A stretch of DNA of 64,000 nt, taken from contig NC_017964.1 in assembly GCF_000219915.2 (NCBI RefSeq), forward strand, positions 3,162,001 through 3,226,000, written 5' to 3'. Numbering within the stretch: the first letter of the stretch is position 1; each line of letters opens with the position of its first letter. Source of the DNA: Advenella kashmirensis WT001. Its GTDB lineage: Bacteria > Pseudomonadota > Gammaproteobacteria > Burkholderiales > Burkholderiaceae_B. A model generated the notes under the pieces. That model did no database searches and was not told the origin of the DNA. It saw nothing but the letters and a program-made list of their open reading frames with translations. The position numbers were made by a program, and so were the translations under genes. Positions 37,185-47,773 of the stretch are shown here, in pieces.

Positions 37185-39166
37185 TCAGCGCGGCGCCACC
37201 GCCTGCAGCAAATCTCGCTCCAGCGGAACCGGCTCTGCACCCAGCATGGCTGCGATAACATCACCTGCCAATGCAGACCAGGTCAGACCATGGGAGGCGT
37301 AGCCACAGGCCAGCCACAGCCCTGGCGCGTGGCGCATTGGACCGAATGCAGGCAACCGCCCCCGAATAACCGCCCGGCTGCCGGCCCACCCGGCAAATAC
37401 CGCGGCATCGTTATGCTGTGCCCCCTGCGCGCGAGTTGCAGCTGCCTTGTCCCCGTTGTCGCCCACCTCGCCTAACGAGACCGGTTGCCGTGATCCGGCA
37501 TTGGGCACCGTCACCGCCATGGCATCGATAACCGGCTGCAAGACGGCTGGCGCAAGCGCCGGCGCCAGTTTGTTCACAATCTGCTGCTGACCGTGGCGGG
37601 TGCATCCCTGCCCGGCCGGTTCCCGTTCATAGGTACTGCCCAGCACGCATTGCCCCTGTACCGGAGGCAAAAAATAGCCTTCTGCACCAATGACGCTGGC
37701 CGGCACCTGCGGCAACAGGGTCGCCGGCACATGCATGACCTGTCCGGCCAGCACATCCATGGACATGATCGCCGGCAGGGTCGACTGCCGGCGCCTGACC
37801 GCAGGGTATGCTGGTCCAGGCCACTCTTGGCCAGCAGCGCCGGCGTATGAGCCGCAGCGGCCAGGATAACGGTATCGCATTCGGCCACAATCACGGGTTC
37901 GTCATTCTGATGAGAACGCAGTTGCCAGCCTTGCGCCCCTTGACGCAGCGAATCAATCTGCACGCCATGGCAGACAATATGGGGATGGGACAGCAGCTTG
38001 CTGATCAGATTGGGCGGTGAAACCGTCATGCCTTTGGCAAAGTACGCACCATGCCGTGCGACACCGACTCCGGCGCACGTGGTAGCCTGCGCTGGCGCGA
38101 TCAGACGGACCCACCCTTCAGGATAGGCCATGGCCTGCACCGCCTGCAACAGGTCACGAGCATGTCCTTTGCTGCGCGCCAGTTCCAGCGTGCCGCTACG
38201 CGCGACAATGGTGTCGGCATCAAAATCCGCCCAGCGCTGATGGGCGCGATACACGCCTGCCCGGCTCAGTCGCGCCTTGAAATTATCGTCAACGGAAATA
38301 AGCGGCGTGAGGGCAGCGGCAAGATGGCCTGCCTGAGGACCCCGCTGACCATGGGCCAGCGCCGGATCAGTCACGTGCACCTGCCAGCCACGCAACGCCA
38401 GCGCATAGGCCACGCCTGCACCGGCCAGACTGCCGCCCACCACCCAGGCTGTGCGGGTGGACGCGGCCGGCGGCTTGGCCGGTTTATGCAGTTGCACCAG
38501 CAACACCCGCCATGCCTGTGCCAAGGGATGTACAGTCAGCGCCCTTGACCCCTTGTTTCTGATCGCCTGCTGCAATTGCTCAAGCACCGGCTGTGGCGCA
38601 ACCACGGCCAGATCAGGCGCTGCAATGCGCAACACAGTGTCGGCATAGTGATCAATGCCGGCGACCCGGTCGCTTGAATCGACCAGCACCAGATCCACAA
38701 CAGCAACCAGCTGCGCGAACGTCTGCGTGATTGGCCCGATCAGGCGCGTCACCGTGAGCCGGTGCGCCGGCGCATCAAACCGATGCACGCCGGGCAGCAA
38801 CGGCACCCCGGTGTCATCAAAGGCCGCCAGCAGTGCGGCCAGAGTCGCACGTGCGCCATCCGCTTTTTCTGCTAACGGATGCGCTGGCGCAGGGACAGGA
38901 TCCGATGCGCCGTCAGCCACACTCCTTGTGTCTGACGAGGCGCTTGCGGCATCTTCAAAAAATACCAGATGCAGCTGCGCCTGAGCCGGCGCATGGCGTT
39001 GCCAGTGCGTCAGCAAGGTCGCCGCAACATGGGCGCCATCGGCGGCCAGCACGAGCGCTGTATAGGCGTTGGCCTGCTGCGCGCTTTTTTGCAGATGCAC
39101 AATCGCCTGTTCCAGCACCACACTGAAGTTGTCCAGCGCCCCACCCATCAACCCGTCTCCTACCAC
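37185..39166 (-). CDS. mnmC: MnmC-like tRNA modification protein, C-terminal FAD oxidoreductase (frame broken near 37799)
   Basis: 660 residues after adding one C near 37799, which joins HTLR to RRRQSTLPAIMSMDV. The C-terminal part is the MnmC oxidoreductase: AWVVGGSLAGAGVAYALALRG (FAD motif), GPQAGHLAAALTP and, at the end, ACGYASHGLTWSALAGDVIA. It turns cmnm5-U34 to nm5-U34 in tRNA. The N-terminal domain should be the methyltransferase, but its SAM motif (GFGTGLNF type) reads ALVLAADGAHVAATLL, so methylation looks lost. The gene is divergent from the phosphatase gene. Confidence 0.82.
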
Positions 39167-39280
39167 TACTTAACAAAAACCAATGCGCCCAAGGCAAGCC
39201 AGCAGGCATCGCCGTCGCGCCATTTACACAAAGAATACCCGGTTTTGCCGCAATGCGAACCCGGGCAAAGGTATTCATTT

Positions 39281-39302
39281 TATAATCTCCCGATTATCGG
39301 GA
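39281..39302 (+). promoter_or_regulatory. -10 box and adjacent palindrome before the inositol phosphatase gene
   Basis: A perfect TATAAT (39281-39286) is followed by TCCCGA-TTA-TCGGGA (39288-39302), placing a dyad over the expected transcription start. No clear -35 box is seen 17 bases upstream. The dyad could be an operator or a 5' hairpin in the mRNA. Confidence 0.45.
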
Positions 39303-39349
39303 TTTATCCCGGCTGCTGTTCCGATTCAAATCCAGACGGAGTATCACGC

Positions 39350-40200
39350 ATGTCATCTTCCCTCATCGACTTCGGTATTGCGCTTGATGCCGGCATCAAG
39401 GCAGCCCATGCGGGAGCCTCTGTACTGCAGGCCTATTCGCACCGCCGATCCGACCTGATTATTGATCACAAAGCCAGAAATGATCTGGTTTCCCAGGCCG
39501 ACAAGGAAGCCGAACAAGCCATTCTGGACGCCTTCGCCCAGTTGACTCCCCACTTTGGCATTGTTGCTGAAGAAACCGGCGGCAAACCCGAAGGCGTTGC
39601 CACCTGGTATATAGATCCGCTGGATGGTACCACCAATTATCTGCATGGTATTCCGCACTATGCCGTCTCGCTCGGGCTTATTGCCCATGCCGGCACGGTG
39701 CTGCCACAGGCAACCGAGCCGCTGACATGTGACACACCGGTCGTTGCGATTGTGTACGATCCCAACCGCGAAGAGTTGTTTACCGCCGTGGCAGGTACCG
39801 GCGCCTGGCTTAATGGTCAGCGTATCTCCTGCTCAAAAACGGCTACGCTGGCCGATTCGCTGCTGGCTACCGGCTTTCCCTTCCGCGACTTTTCCTTCGA
39901 AGATCAATACACTCCCATCTTTGATACCGCGATTCACACCACGCGCGGCCTGCGCCGCAATGGGGCCGCTGCGCTGGACCTGGCCTGGGTCGCCTGCGGA
40001 CGCTTTGATGGTTATTTTGAAATGGGCCTGGCACCCTGGGATGTCGCCGCCGGCGCCCTGCTGGTGCGTGAAGCACACGGCCATGCAGAAGATATGTACG
40101 GCAAAGACCCTGGCCCATCAACGGGTTTGTGGTCGCCGCAGGTAACGGCCTGTTTCCGGCACTCTCGGCCATGATCAGCCCCCACCTCAAACCGCGATAG
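39350..40200 (+). CDS. inositol monophosphatase family protein (frame broken near 40115)
   Basis: 283 residues after adding one C to the C run at 40114-40116, restoring GPINGFVVAAGNGLFPALSA up to a TAG at 40198-40200. The ATG at 39350 follows CGGAG. Metal-binding motifs are in order: VAEETGG, WYIDPLDGTTNYLHG and LAPWDVAAGALLV. It dephosphorylates inositol or related sugar phosphates; SuhB and CysQ-like enzymes share these motifs, and the NYLHG form fits the SuhB branch. mgtE follows after 21 bases. Confidence 0.88.
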
Positions 40201-40221
40201 CCTAACACGGTAGTTACAGTC

Positions 40222-41701
40222 ATGGCGCAACAAAATCAGCAACCGTCCGAAGCCGTCCTGGTCCATGTGCCGCGCAGACTCGATACCGAGGATGCGCAGC
40301 TTGCGCTCGAGCGTATTCAGGAGCTGTTGAAAAAGCACGCCATCGTCGAACAGCTGGTGCATCGCCAGGAAGCCGGCGATGATCAGTCTACGCTGGTCGA
40401 AGGCCTGATCCGGCGCAGCATGAAGCCGAACTGAGCAATACCCTGAATGCGCTGCACCCGGCAGATATCGCGTTCATTCTGGAGTCGCTGCCGACCGAAG
40501 AGCGCCAGCTTATCTGGGGTCTGGTCAATTCCAAATACGACGGCGACATCCTGCTGGAAGTAGATGACTGGGTCCGGGAGTCGTTGATTGCATCCATGGA
40601 TCGGGCCGATCTGCTGGCTGCTACCGAAGACCTGGACGCCGACGAACTGGCCGACCTGGCGGCCGATCTGCCTCCGGACATTGTGGCCGAGGTACAGAAA
40701 GGCCTGACCGATGCCGAACGGGCGCAACTGCTCGAAGCGATGGGCTACCCCGAGGGTACGGTCGGCGCCATCATGGACTTCGAGATGGTCCGGGTGCGCG
40801 AAGACGTCACCCTGGAAGTGGTGCTGCGCTATCTGCGCCGCCTCAGTGAACTGCCCGATCATACCGACCAGATTTTCGTGGTAGATCGCGGCGATCAGAT
40901 TCTGGGTGTGCTGTCTGTGTCCCGCCTGCTGGTGAGCGACCCCGATACCATCGTGAAAGACGTCATGAATACCGACTATCTTTCACTGGGTCCGGATGAC
41001 GAAGACCGCGAAGCGGCCAGTGCGTTCGAACGTTACGATCTGGTGTCCGCACCCGTGGTGGATCAGCAAAACCGGCTGATTGGCCGACTGACCATTGCCG
41101 AAGTGGTGGATGTAATCCGCGAAGACTCGCAGGAACAGGACCTGTCACGCGCCGGTCTGCAGGAAGAGGATATTTTTGCCCCCGTCTCCAGCGCGATCCG
41201 TAACCGGCGCCCTGGCTGTTCCTGAACCTGTGCACGGCGTCAGTCGCTTCCTATGTGGCTTCGCAGTTTGAAGAAACCGTCAGCACCATTGTGATCCTGG
41301 CTTTTCTGATGTCCATAGTGGCGGGCATTGGCGGCAACTCAGGCAACCAGACAATGACACTTGTCATTCGCGCCCTTGCCATGGGCCGTATTACGTCAAA
41401 TAACGTGAAGTCGCTGCTGCGGCGTGAGTTTGTAGTGACATTTCTGGTAGGCATTTCAGGCAGCCTGGTCGCCGCCGCCTTTGCATGGCTTGTCTCGCGC
41501 AGTATTTCCATTGCCGCGGTGATGATGGCGGCACTGGTCTGCAACATGCTGATCGGCGCCATGCTGGGCGTCCTGATCCCATTGACACGGGACCGCTTCG
41601 GCAAGGATCCGGCCATGGGATCATCGGTGCTGCTCACCTTCGCCACCGATTCGCTTGGCTTCTTTGTCTTTCTGGGGCTGGCAAATCTGTTTCTCATCTA
41701 G
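40222..41701 (+). CDS. mgtE: magnesium transporter MgtE (frame broken twice)
   Basis: 493 residues after adding one C near 40416 and one near 41211. Repair joins LIRRQHEAELSNTL and SAIRNRRPWLFLNLCTA. Order: an N-terminal helical domain (LNALHPADIAFILESLP), a CBS pair (VVDRGDQILGVLSVSRLL and SAPVVDQQNRLIGRLTI), then the five-helix membrane domain with IGGNSGNQTMTLVIRALAMG and AMGSSVLLTFATDSLGFFVFL. It is a Mg2+ channel gated by Mg2+ binding to the CBS domains. It is probably cotranscribed with the phosphatase. Confidence 0.93.
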
Positions 41702-41765
41702 CATGCGGCAGCCCCGCTAGCCGGCAAAACGCGTCGCCCTGATTATTCACGTTCATCCGCATAAC

Positions 41766-41803
41766 AAAAATCCCTCGCAGTGTTAAGCCGCGAGGGATTT
41801 TCA
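41766..41803. terminator. bidirectional terminator between mgtE and secA
   Basis: A 12-13 bp stem AAAAATCCCTCGC/GCGAGGGATTTT with A tract on one side and T tract on the other, lying between two converging genes. It can serve both strands. Confidence 0.85.
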
Positions 41804-41946
41804 TTTATGCATGCCATCCGAAGACATGGCATTTATTTCAGTGGGCATAGGCTTGCGCCGTCAGTTTATACCGTCAAATCCGTAAACTTGCGCCGCCCTG
41901 CACCGAGAACGCCCACGCGGCTCGTGCAAGGCGCAGGAGACGTTGA

Positions 41947-44696
41947 TCAGCTCAGCTTACCGTGGCAATGCTTATATTTTTTACCGCTGCCACATGGGCA
42001 CGGGTCATTGCGACCCACTCTGCCCACCATGTTCTTGACGGTGATACCGCCCGCTGACACATCGCCCTGTTCATTGATTTCGGCATTGGCCAGCGCTTCA
42101 TCGTAGTCAGAATGATGAAACTGCATATTGGACACATGAGATTGCGCGGCATCGGCTTCAGCCTCTTCAACCTGTTCCGGTGACTGGATCTGTACGGTCA
42201 TTAGCACGCGCGCGGTTTCATTGCGAATGCGCTCAAGCATGCCGGAGAACAGTTCGAAGGCCTCACGCTTATATTCCTGTTTCGGATCCTTTTGCGCGTA
42301 ACCGCGCAAATGAATACCCTGACGCAGGTGATCCAGCGACGACAAATGTTCACGCCAGAGCGTATCGATGGTTTGCAGCAGGATGGCGCGCTCGAAAGAG
42401 ACCCATTGTTCCTTGCCGACCAGCGCCACTTTGGTTTCGTAGTTCTCTCGAGCCTGTGCCAGCACCGCTTCCACGATATCCTCGTCGCCCATGTTGTCGT
42501 TTTTTTCGAGCATTTCAGTCAAGGGGACCCTAACCTGCCATTCGGCTTCCAGCGCCGTTTGCAGCGCAGGAATATCCCACTGCTCTTCCATGCTTTCTGC
42601 CGGTACATACGTACGCACAAAGTCGGTAATTGCCGCATCACGCAGGTTGGCGACCAGCGGTCCGGAATCGGCCTCTTCCAGCACTTCGTTGCGCTGACCG
42701 TACAGTACTTTGCGCTGGTCATTGGACACATCGTCATACTCAAGCAACTGCTTGCGGATGTCGAAGTTGCGACCTTCCACCTTGCGCTGCGCCGATTCAA
42801 TGGAGCGCGATACCATCTTGGCTTCTATCGGTTCGCCATCGGTGCCCAGGCGGTCCATAATGGCGCGCACACGATCGCCCGCGAAAATGCGCATGAGCGA
42901 ATCATCCAGCGACAGATAAAAGCGAGATGAACCCGGATCGCCCTGGCGACCGGCACGGCCTCGCAATTGGTTGTCGATACGACGCGATTCGTGTCTTTCA
43001 GTACCGATGATGCGCAAGCCACCGGCCTGCTTGACCTGTTCGTTAACCGGCAGCCATTTTTCACGGATAGCGGCAATACGCTCTTCTTTCTGGGCGGGCG
43101 TGAGCGTATCGTCTGCGCGCACCAGGGAAATGGCTTTCTCTATGCTGCCGCCAAGCACGATATCGGTGCCGCGGCCAGCCATGTTGGTCGCAATGGTGAT
43201 TTTGCCCGGTTTGCCCGCTTCGGCAACAATTTCAGCTTCGCGCGCATGCTGCTTGGCGTTGAGTACGTCATGCGGCAGGTTTTCTTTTTTCAACAGCTCG
43301 GACAGCACTTCGGAGTTTTCGATACTTGTGGTACCCACCAGCACCGGCTGATTGCGTTCGTGGCAATCGCGGATATCCTTGATAATAGCGGCGAACTTTT
43401 CCTGATCGTTCTTGAAAATCTGGTCGTTCTGGTCGTTCCTGACCATGGGCAAATTGGTCGGAATAATGACCGTTTCCAGACCATAGATTTCCTGGAATTC
43501 GTAGGCTTCGGTATCGGCCGTACCGGTCATGCCGGCCAGCTTTTTGTACATACGGAAAAAATTCTGGAACGTGATCGAAGCCAGCGTCTGGTTCTCGTTC
43601 TGGATCGCCACGCCTTCCTTGGCTTCCACGGCCTGGTGCAGGCCATCGGACCAGCGGCGCCCCGCCATGAAACGTCCCGTGAATTCATCCACGATCACGA
43701 TTTCGCCATCGTTGACCACATAATGCTGGTCGCGGAAAAACAGATTGTGGGCACGCAGTGCCACCATCAGATGATGCATCAATGTGATATGACGCGGCTC
43801 GTACAGCGACTCGCCCTGTGGCAGCATGCCCAGGCGAGTCAGAATCTCTTCGGCGTGCTCGTGCCCGGCTTCGGACAGGTAAATCTGCTGGGATTTTTCA
43901 TCCACCCAGAAATCGCCTTCCGGTTCCGGTTCCTGCGGCTTGGGCTCGGACGCATGCGCGTGAGCATGGCCGGCACCTGGTTCATCTTGACATACAGTTC
44001 AGTATTGTCATCGGCCTGGCCGGAAATGATCAGCGGCGTACGGGCTTCATCGATCAGGATCGAATCGACCTCATCGACAATGGCGTAGCTCAGTTCGCGC
44101 TGGCGCCGGTCTTCGGCGCGATATTCCATATTGTCGCGCAAATAGTCAAAGCCGAATTCGTTATTGGTACCATAGGTAATATCGGCGCGATAGGCCGCGA
44201 CCTTCTCTGCATTGTCCTGCTCTGGCACCACCACACCCACGGACAGGCCCAGAAAGTTATACAGTCGACCCATTTGCTGCGCATCGCGGCGCGCCAGGTA
44301 GTCGTTGACCGTGACCACGTGCACGCCCTTGCCAGACATGGCATTCAGATAGACCGGCAGTGTACTCATCAGCGTCTTGCCTTCACCCGTACGCATCTCG
44401 GCGATCTTACCGTAATGCAGGGTGATGCCGCCGATCAGCTGTACATCGAAGTGACGCATACCCAGTACCCGACGCGAAGCTTCACGCACAACAGCGAACG
44501 CTTCGGGCAAGATGGCATCCAGATCTCCGTCCTGCTGATAGCGCTCCTTGAATTCCTGGGTTTTCGCGGCCAGCGCTTCATCGGACAGGGCTTCGACGGT
44601 TTTTTCCAGACTATTGATTCTGGTGACCAGTTTGCGATACTGCTTCAGAAGGCGATCGTTACGGCTGCCAACAATTTTTTTGAGTAAAGAAATCAT
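41947..44696 (-). CDS. secA: preprotein translocase ATPase SecA (frame broken near 43968)
   Basis: 916 residues after adding one base near 43968. The motor of the Sec pathway. Seen: Walker [25 protein letters not shown], Walker [44 protein letters not shown], and the C-terminal zinc segment [15 protein letters not shown], which binds SecB. The repaired linker reads [20 protein letters not shown], an Ala-His then Pro-Glu stretch between the nucleotide domain and the cross-linking region. The gene is essential, so the break must be a read error. Confidence 0.95.
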
Positions 44697-44779
44697 TCTG
44701 CTTTCAGAGTAATCAGGAAGACTTCAATGGGTGTTCTTCCTGACAGGTTAGTGAGTCATCACGAGAAAATCACGATAGT

Positions 44780-45859
44780 TTAACGCATACGAGGCCGGGT
44801 AGTGATTCCGGAAGGCAATCTGACGTGCTCTTTTGTATCCGTGACGATTTTGCTACTGAGCGCTGCCGCTCCCACCTGCTCTGCCCGTTTAAGCAGACTG
44901 TCCGGTGCCGTGCTGGCCACTGCGGTGGACGAGGACATCTGGCTCAGGAAGGCGATCGGGTCGGTTGGTTCACCATCGACCCGCACTTCGAAATGCACGT
45001 GAGCACCGGTGGAACGCCCGGTGCTGCCAACCTTGGCGATAACCTGTCTTTTGGCTACCAGATCACCTACCTTGACCAGCAACTTTGAATTGTGCGCGTA
45101 GCGCGTGACCACACCTTTGCCATGATCAATGTCCACGACGTTGCCGTAGGCGCTCATCCAGCCGGCGGCCACTACAATGCCGGCAGAAGCCGCGTACACG
45201 GACGTACCTGCAGGCGCGGCAAAATCAACCCCGCTGTGCAGCATATGACGTCCGGTTACCGGGTTCTTGCGCCAACCGTAAGTGGATGAAATTCGTGCAT
45301 TGTTCATAGAAACCGGAATGGCGGTGGGGGTACGCTGCTGCTCTGCACCCTGCAGCTGCATCGCCAGATCGGCCGTTTTGAGCATATCATCGCCGCGCGA
45401 TAAGGCAACCTTCAGGCTATCGAGCTCACGCCCGAGTTCCTCGGCAGACATGACGCTGCTGTTTTCCGGCTCCAGATCTTCCATCGGCTCGTCACTGGCC
45501 AGGGCGTTCTGGCTGAGCAGCTTGTGCAGTTCAGACGTTTCGGCATCGGCGCCAGTACTCACGGCCAGCCGTTCACCCAAGCGGGCGATGGTATCTACCT
45601 TGGCCCGCAACTGCCCGATCTGTGAGGCCATCACATTCAGATTATGATGAATCAAGGCTGCATCACGCAGCGCTTCGGGTGTAGACTCCACAGAAGCGAC
45701 TTGTTCGTGCATGGGCAGCGATGGCAGCCCAAAATGGCGTTCCAGCAAGGCGCCGGCAGCAACCGCCAGACCCAGGCTGAGCATGGACACGCTAAACGCC
45801 CATACTTTCTTTGTCTTCACAGGAGTGGTATTCTGCGAAGCATGTTGCTCTTCTTTCAA
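44780..45859 (-). CDS. M23-family metallopeptidase (cell wall endopeptidase type)
   Basis: A 359-residue protein with an N-terminal membrane anchor (VWAFSVSMLSLGLAVAAGALL), a helical/coiled region to about residue 175, and a LytM domain. Zinc ligands are HSGVDFAAP and HVHFEVR, and SSTYGWRKNPVTG precedes. These enzymes, or degenerate relatives, trim peptidoglycan cross-links or activate amidases. It lies between secA and the division genes; only about 20 bases separate its start from the divergent DUF721 gene. Confidence 0.92.
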   Translation of the reverse strand: MKEEQHASQNTTPVKTKKVWAFSVSMLSLGLAVAAGALLERHFGLPSLPMHEQVASVESTPEALRDAALIHHNLNVMASQIGQLRAKVDTIARLGERLAVSTGADAETSELHKLLSQNALASDEPMEDLEPENSSVMSAEELGRELDSLKVALSRGDDMLKTADLAMQLQGAEQQRTPTAIPVSMNNARISSTYGWRKNPVTGRHMLHSGVDFAAPAGTSVYAASAGIVVAAGWMSAYGNVVDIDHGKGVVTRYAHNSKLLVKVGDLVAKRQVIAKVGSTGRSTGAHVHFEVRVDGEPTDPIAFLSQMSSSTAVASTAPDSLLKRAEQVGAAALSSKIVTDTKEHVRLPSGITTRPRMR

Positions 45860-45879
45860 TTTCGTACCTGTTTAAAATA

Positions 45880-46383
45880 ATGGCTCTGTTTTACAAAAAA
45901 AACGGTGCTTCGCGCCGCGATCGAGGCGAAGGTAAAACGGCCGCAAATTGGTTGGGGCATGACTCCCGCCGGGGCCGGTTGCTGGAAACAGCAGAACAGT
46001 TCAACCTGATACAGGGACTGATTGCACAGGCTCTGCAACTTCCCGTGGGTCATGCGTGTCGCGTGGTTGGGCTGGAAAACGGCACACTGATTATTGCCGT
46101 TCCCAGCGCTGCCCACGCAGCAAAAATCCGACAATTGACCACAACTATACATCAGCTGCTGGTCGCTAAAGGGCAACGGGTGGATCAAATCCGCATAAAA
46201 ATCCAGGCCGGGCTCAAAAATACCGCAATAACGGCGGCTTCACCACCGCCGATCCACATGCCCCCTTTGGGTGAACAGGCCCGTGGCGCCTTGCTTGAAC
46301 TGCAACAAACCACAGACAATCAGGGGCTGGCTGAAACACTGGCCCGGATTCTTGAAAAGAATCAGGCTAAACGCCAATCCTGA
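45880..46383 (+). CDS. DUF721 / DciA-like protein
   Basis: A 167-residue protein. Residues 35-105 form the DUF721 domain ([20 protein letters not shown], followed by [13 protein letters not shown]), followed by a proline-rich linker and a helix. DciA-type members load or assist the replicative helicase DnaB; the assignment to DciA rests on domain family only. The ATG at 45880 was chosen because the preceding frame overlaps the divergent M23 gene. Its end overlaps the end of lpxC by 22 bases on the opposite strand. Confidence 0.75.
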   Translation: MALFYKKNGASRRDRGEGKTAANWLGHDSRRGRLLETAEQFNLIQGLIAQALQLPVGHACRVVGLENGTLIIAVPSAAHAAKIRQLTTTIHQLLVAKGQRVDQIRIKIQAGLKNTAITAASPPPIHMPPLGEQARGALLELQQTTDNQGLAETLARILEKNQAKRQS

Positions 46384-47285
46384 CTCACGGCATCGGCGGC
46401 TGCCGCTGCGGAATCATAGGTAATGATTTCGTAGGCATCCGGCTGCGATAGCAGCGTACGCGCCAGCTTGTTATTTAACGCATGGCCGGATTTGCAGGCC
46501 ACATAACGGGCCAGCAACGGATGGCCGATCAGATACAGATCGCCAATAGCGTCCAGGATCTTGTGCTTGACGAATTCGTCATCGTAACGCAGGCCGTCCG
46601 AATTCAGGATCCGGAACTCATCCATCACAATGGCGTTATCCAGGCTGCCGCCACGCGCCAGACCGTGGGCGCGCATGGCTTCCACTTCCTGTGCAAAACC
46701 GAAGGTGCGCGCACGGGCGATTTCCCGGGTATAGGAATCGCGTGCGAAATCCACTTCGGCAAAACTGGCCGTCGAATCAATGGCCGGATGGTGAAAGTTG
46801 ATCGAAAAGGCCAGGGAGAAGCCGGCATAGGGTTCAAGGCGGGCCCATTTGGCGTTTTCTCCTTCGCCATCCTGCACTTCAATGGTTTTCAGAACGCGCA
46901 AAAAGCGCTTGGGCGCATCCTGCTCTTCGATACCGGCCGAGCGCAGCAGGTATACAAAGGTCCCCGCGCTACCATCCATAATAGGCACTTCTTCTGCGTT
47001 CAGATCGACGTGAATGTTGTCAATGCCCAGGCCGGCCAGCGCCGACATCAAGTGTTCTACTGTTGACACGCGTACATCGCCGTTCTGCAGCACGGACGCC
47101 ATTCGGGTATCGCCTACCTTGTCCGCAACGGCGGGCAGGTCCACCACCTCGGGGGTGTCTACCCGATGGAAAATAATGCCGGTATTGGCTTGGGCAGGTC
47201 GTAAAGTGATCTCAACCCTGCGACCTGAATGCATGCCGACGCCGGTGGTTTTCACCAGATTCTTAATGGTTCTTTGTCGTAGCAT
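46362..47285 (-). CDS. lpxC: UDP-3-O-acyl-N-acetylglucosamine deacetylase LpxC
   Basis: A 307-residue zinc amidase for the first committed step of lipid A synthesis. Unbroken. Seen: [20 protein letters not shown] at the start, the zinc ligand His in [14 protein letters not shown], and His and Asp in [16 protein letters not shown], then [12 protein letters not shown]. Length is normal. It follows ftsZ on the same strand, as in many Gram-negative bacteria, but here a terminator sits between them. Confidence 0.97.
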   Translation of the reverse strand: MLRQRTIKNLVKTTGVGMHSGRRVEITLRPAQANTGIIFHRVDTPEVVDLPAVADKVGDTRMASVLQNGDVRVSTVEHLMSALAGLGIDNIHVDLNAEEVPIMDGSAGTFVYLLRSAGIEEQDAPKRFLRVLKTIEVQDGEGENAKWARLEPYAGFSLAFSINFHHPAIDSTASFAEVDFARDSYTREIARARTFGFAQEVEAMRAHGLARGGSLDNAIVMDEFRILNSDGLRYDDEFVKHKILDAIGDLYLIGHPLLARYVACKSGHALNNKLARTLLSQPDAYEIITYDSAAAAADAVSQDWRLA

Positions 47286-47666
47286 CGTATTCTCAACTTA
47301 CAAAAATGTAACAATATTCATGGAAGCATCCGTTAAAGGATGTCGTGGCTGGCGGTTCACGTTCACCAACAAAGCGGGGAGCAAACTGCCTGATGACGGT
47401 ACCAGACACACCTGTGGCGCCGTCCTTTGAATGTGTAGCAGCAAGGTTCGACGCGCAGTGAGTGGCGGCCTGTAACAAACATGGCGCCAATACTGCATTG
47501 CAGCCGGTTTGTTGCTTGCACCGGGCTGCCAAAGCCAATCTTCGTACACTATGTCGGCAGACACGTGTCGTTTCCGAGTATTTTACTCTGATTTGCGCTT
47601 AAAAACCCTTGATCGACAGCGCAACTGTTTCAATTGGCATCTGAACCCGGATCAGCAGGAAAGACG
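47286..47666. other. gene-free stretch between lpxC and the ftsZ terminator
   Basis: About 380 bases without a supportable gene; two overlapping minus-strand frames (81 and 88 codons near 47293-47564) are Cys/Ala-rich and lack a ribosome site. The lpxC promoter must lie here, but I see no clear -35/-10 pair. Confidence 0.5.
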
Positions 47667-47691
47667 AAAAACGACCCCGAAGGGTCGTTTT
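47667..47691 (-). terminator. rho-independent terminator of ftsZ
   Basis: A 10 bp stem AAAACGACCC/GGGTCGTTTT around a tetraloop (TTCG on the minus strand) with T residues following. It lies about 80 bases beyond the ftsZ stop and ends the dcw transcript. Confidence 0.88.
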
Positions 47692-47773
47692 GGCTGACTG
47701 GCGCCATTTCATAGGAGCAAACGGGTCCGGACCGGGCAGCAGCCCGGACACCGTGTTGGGAAAAAAACGGCGA

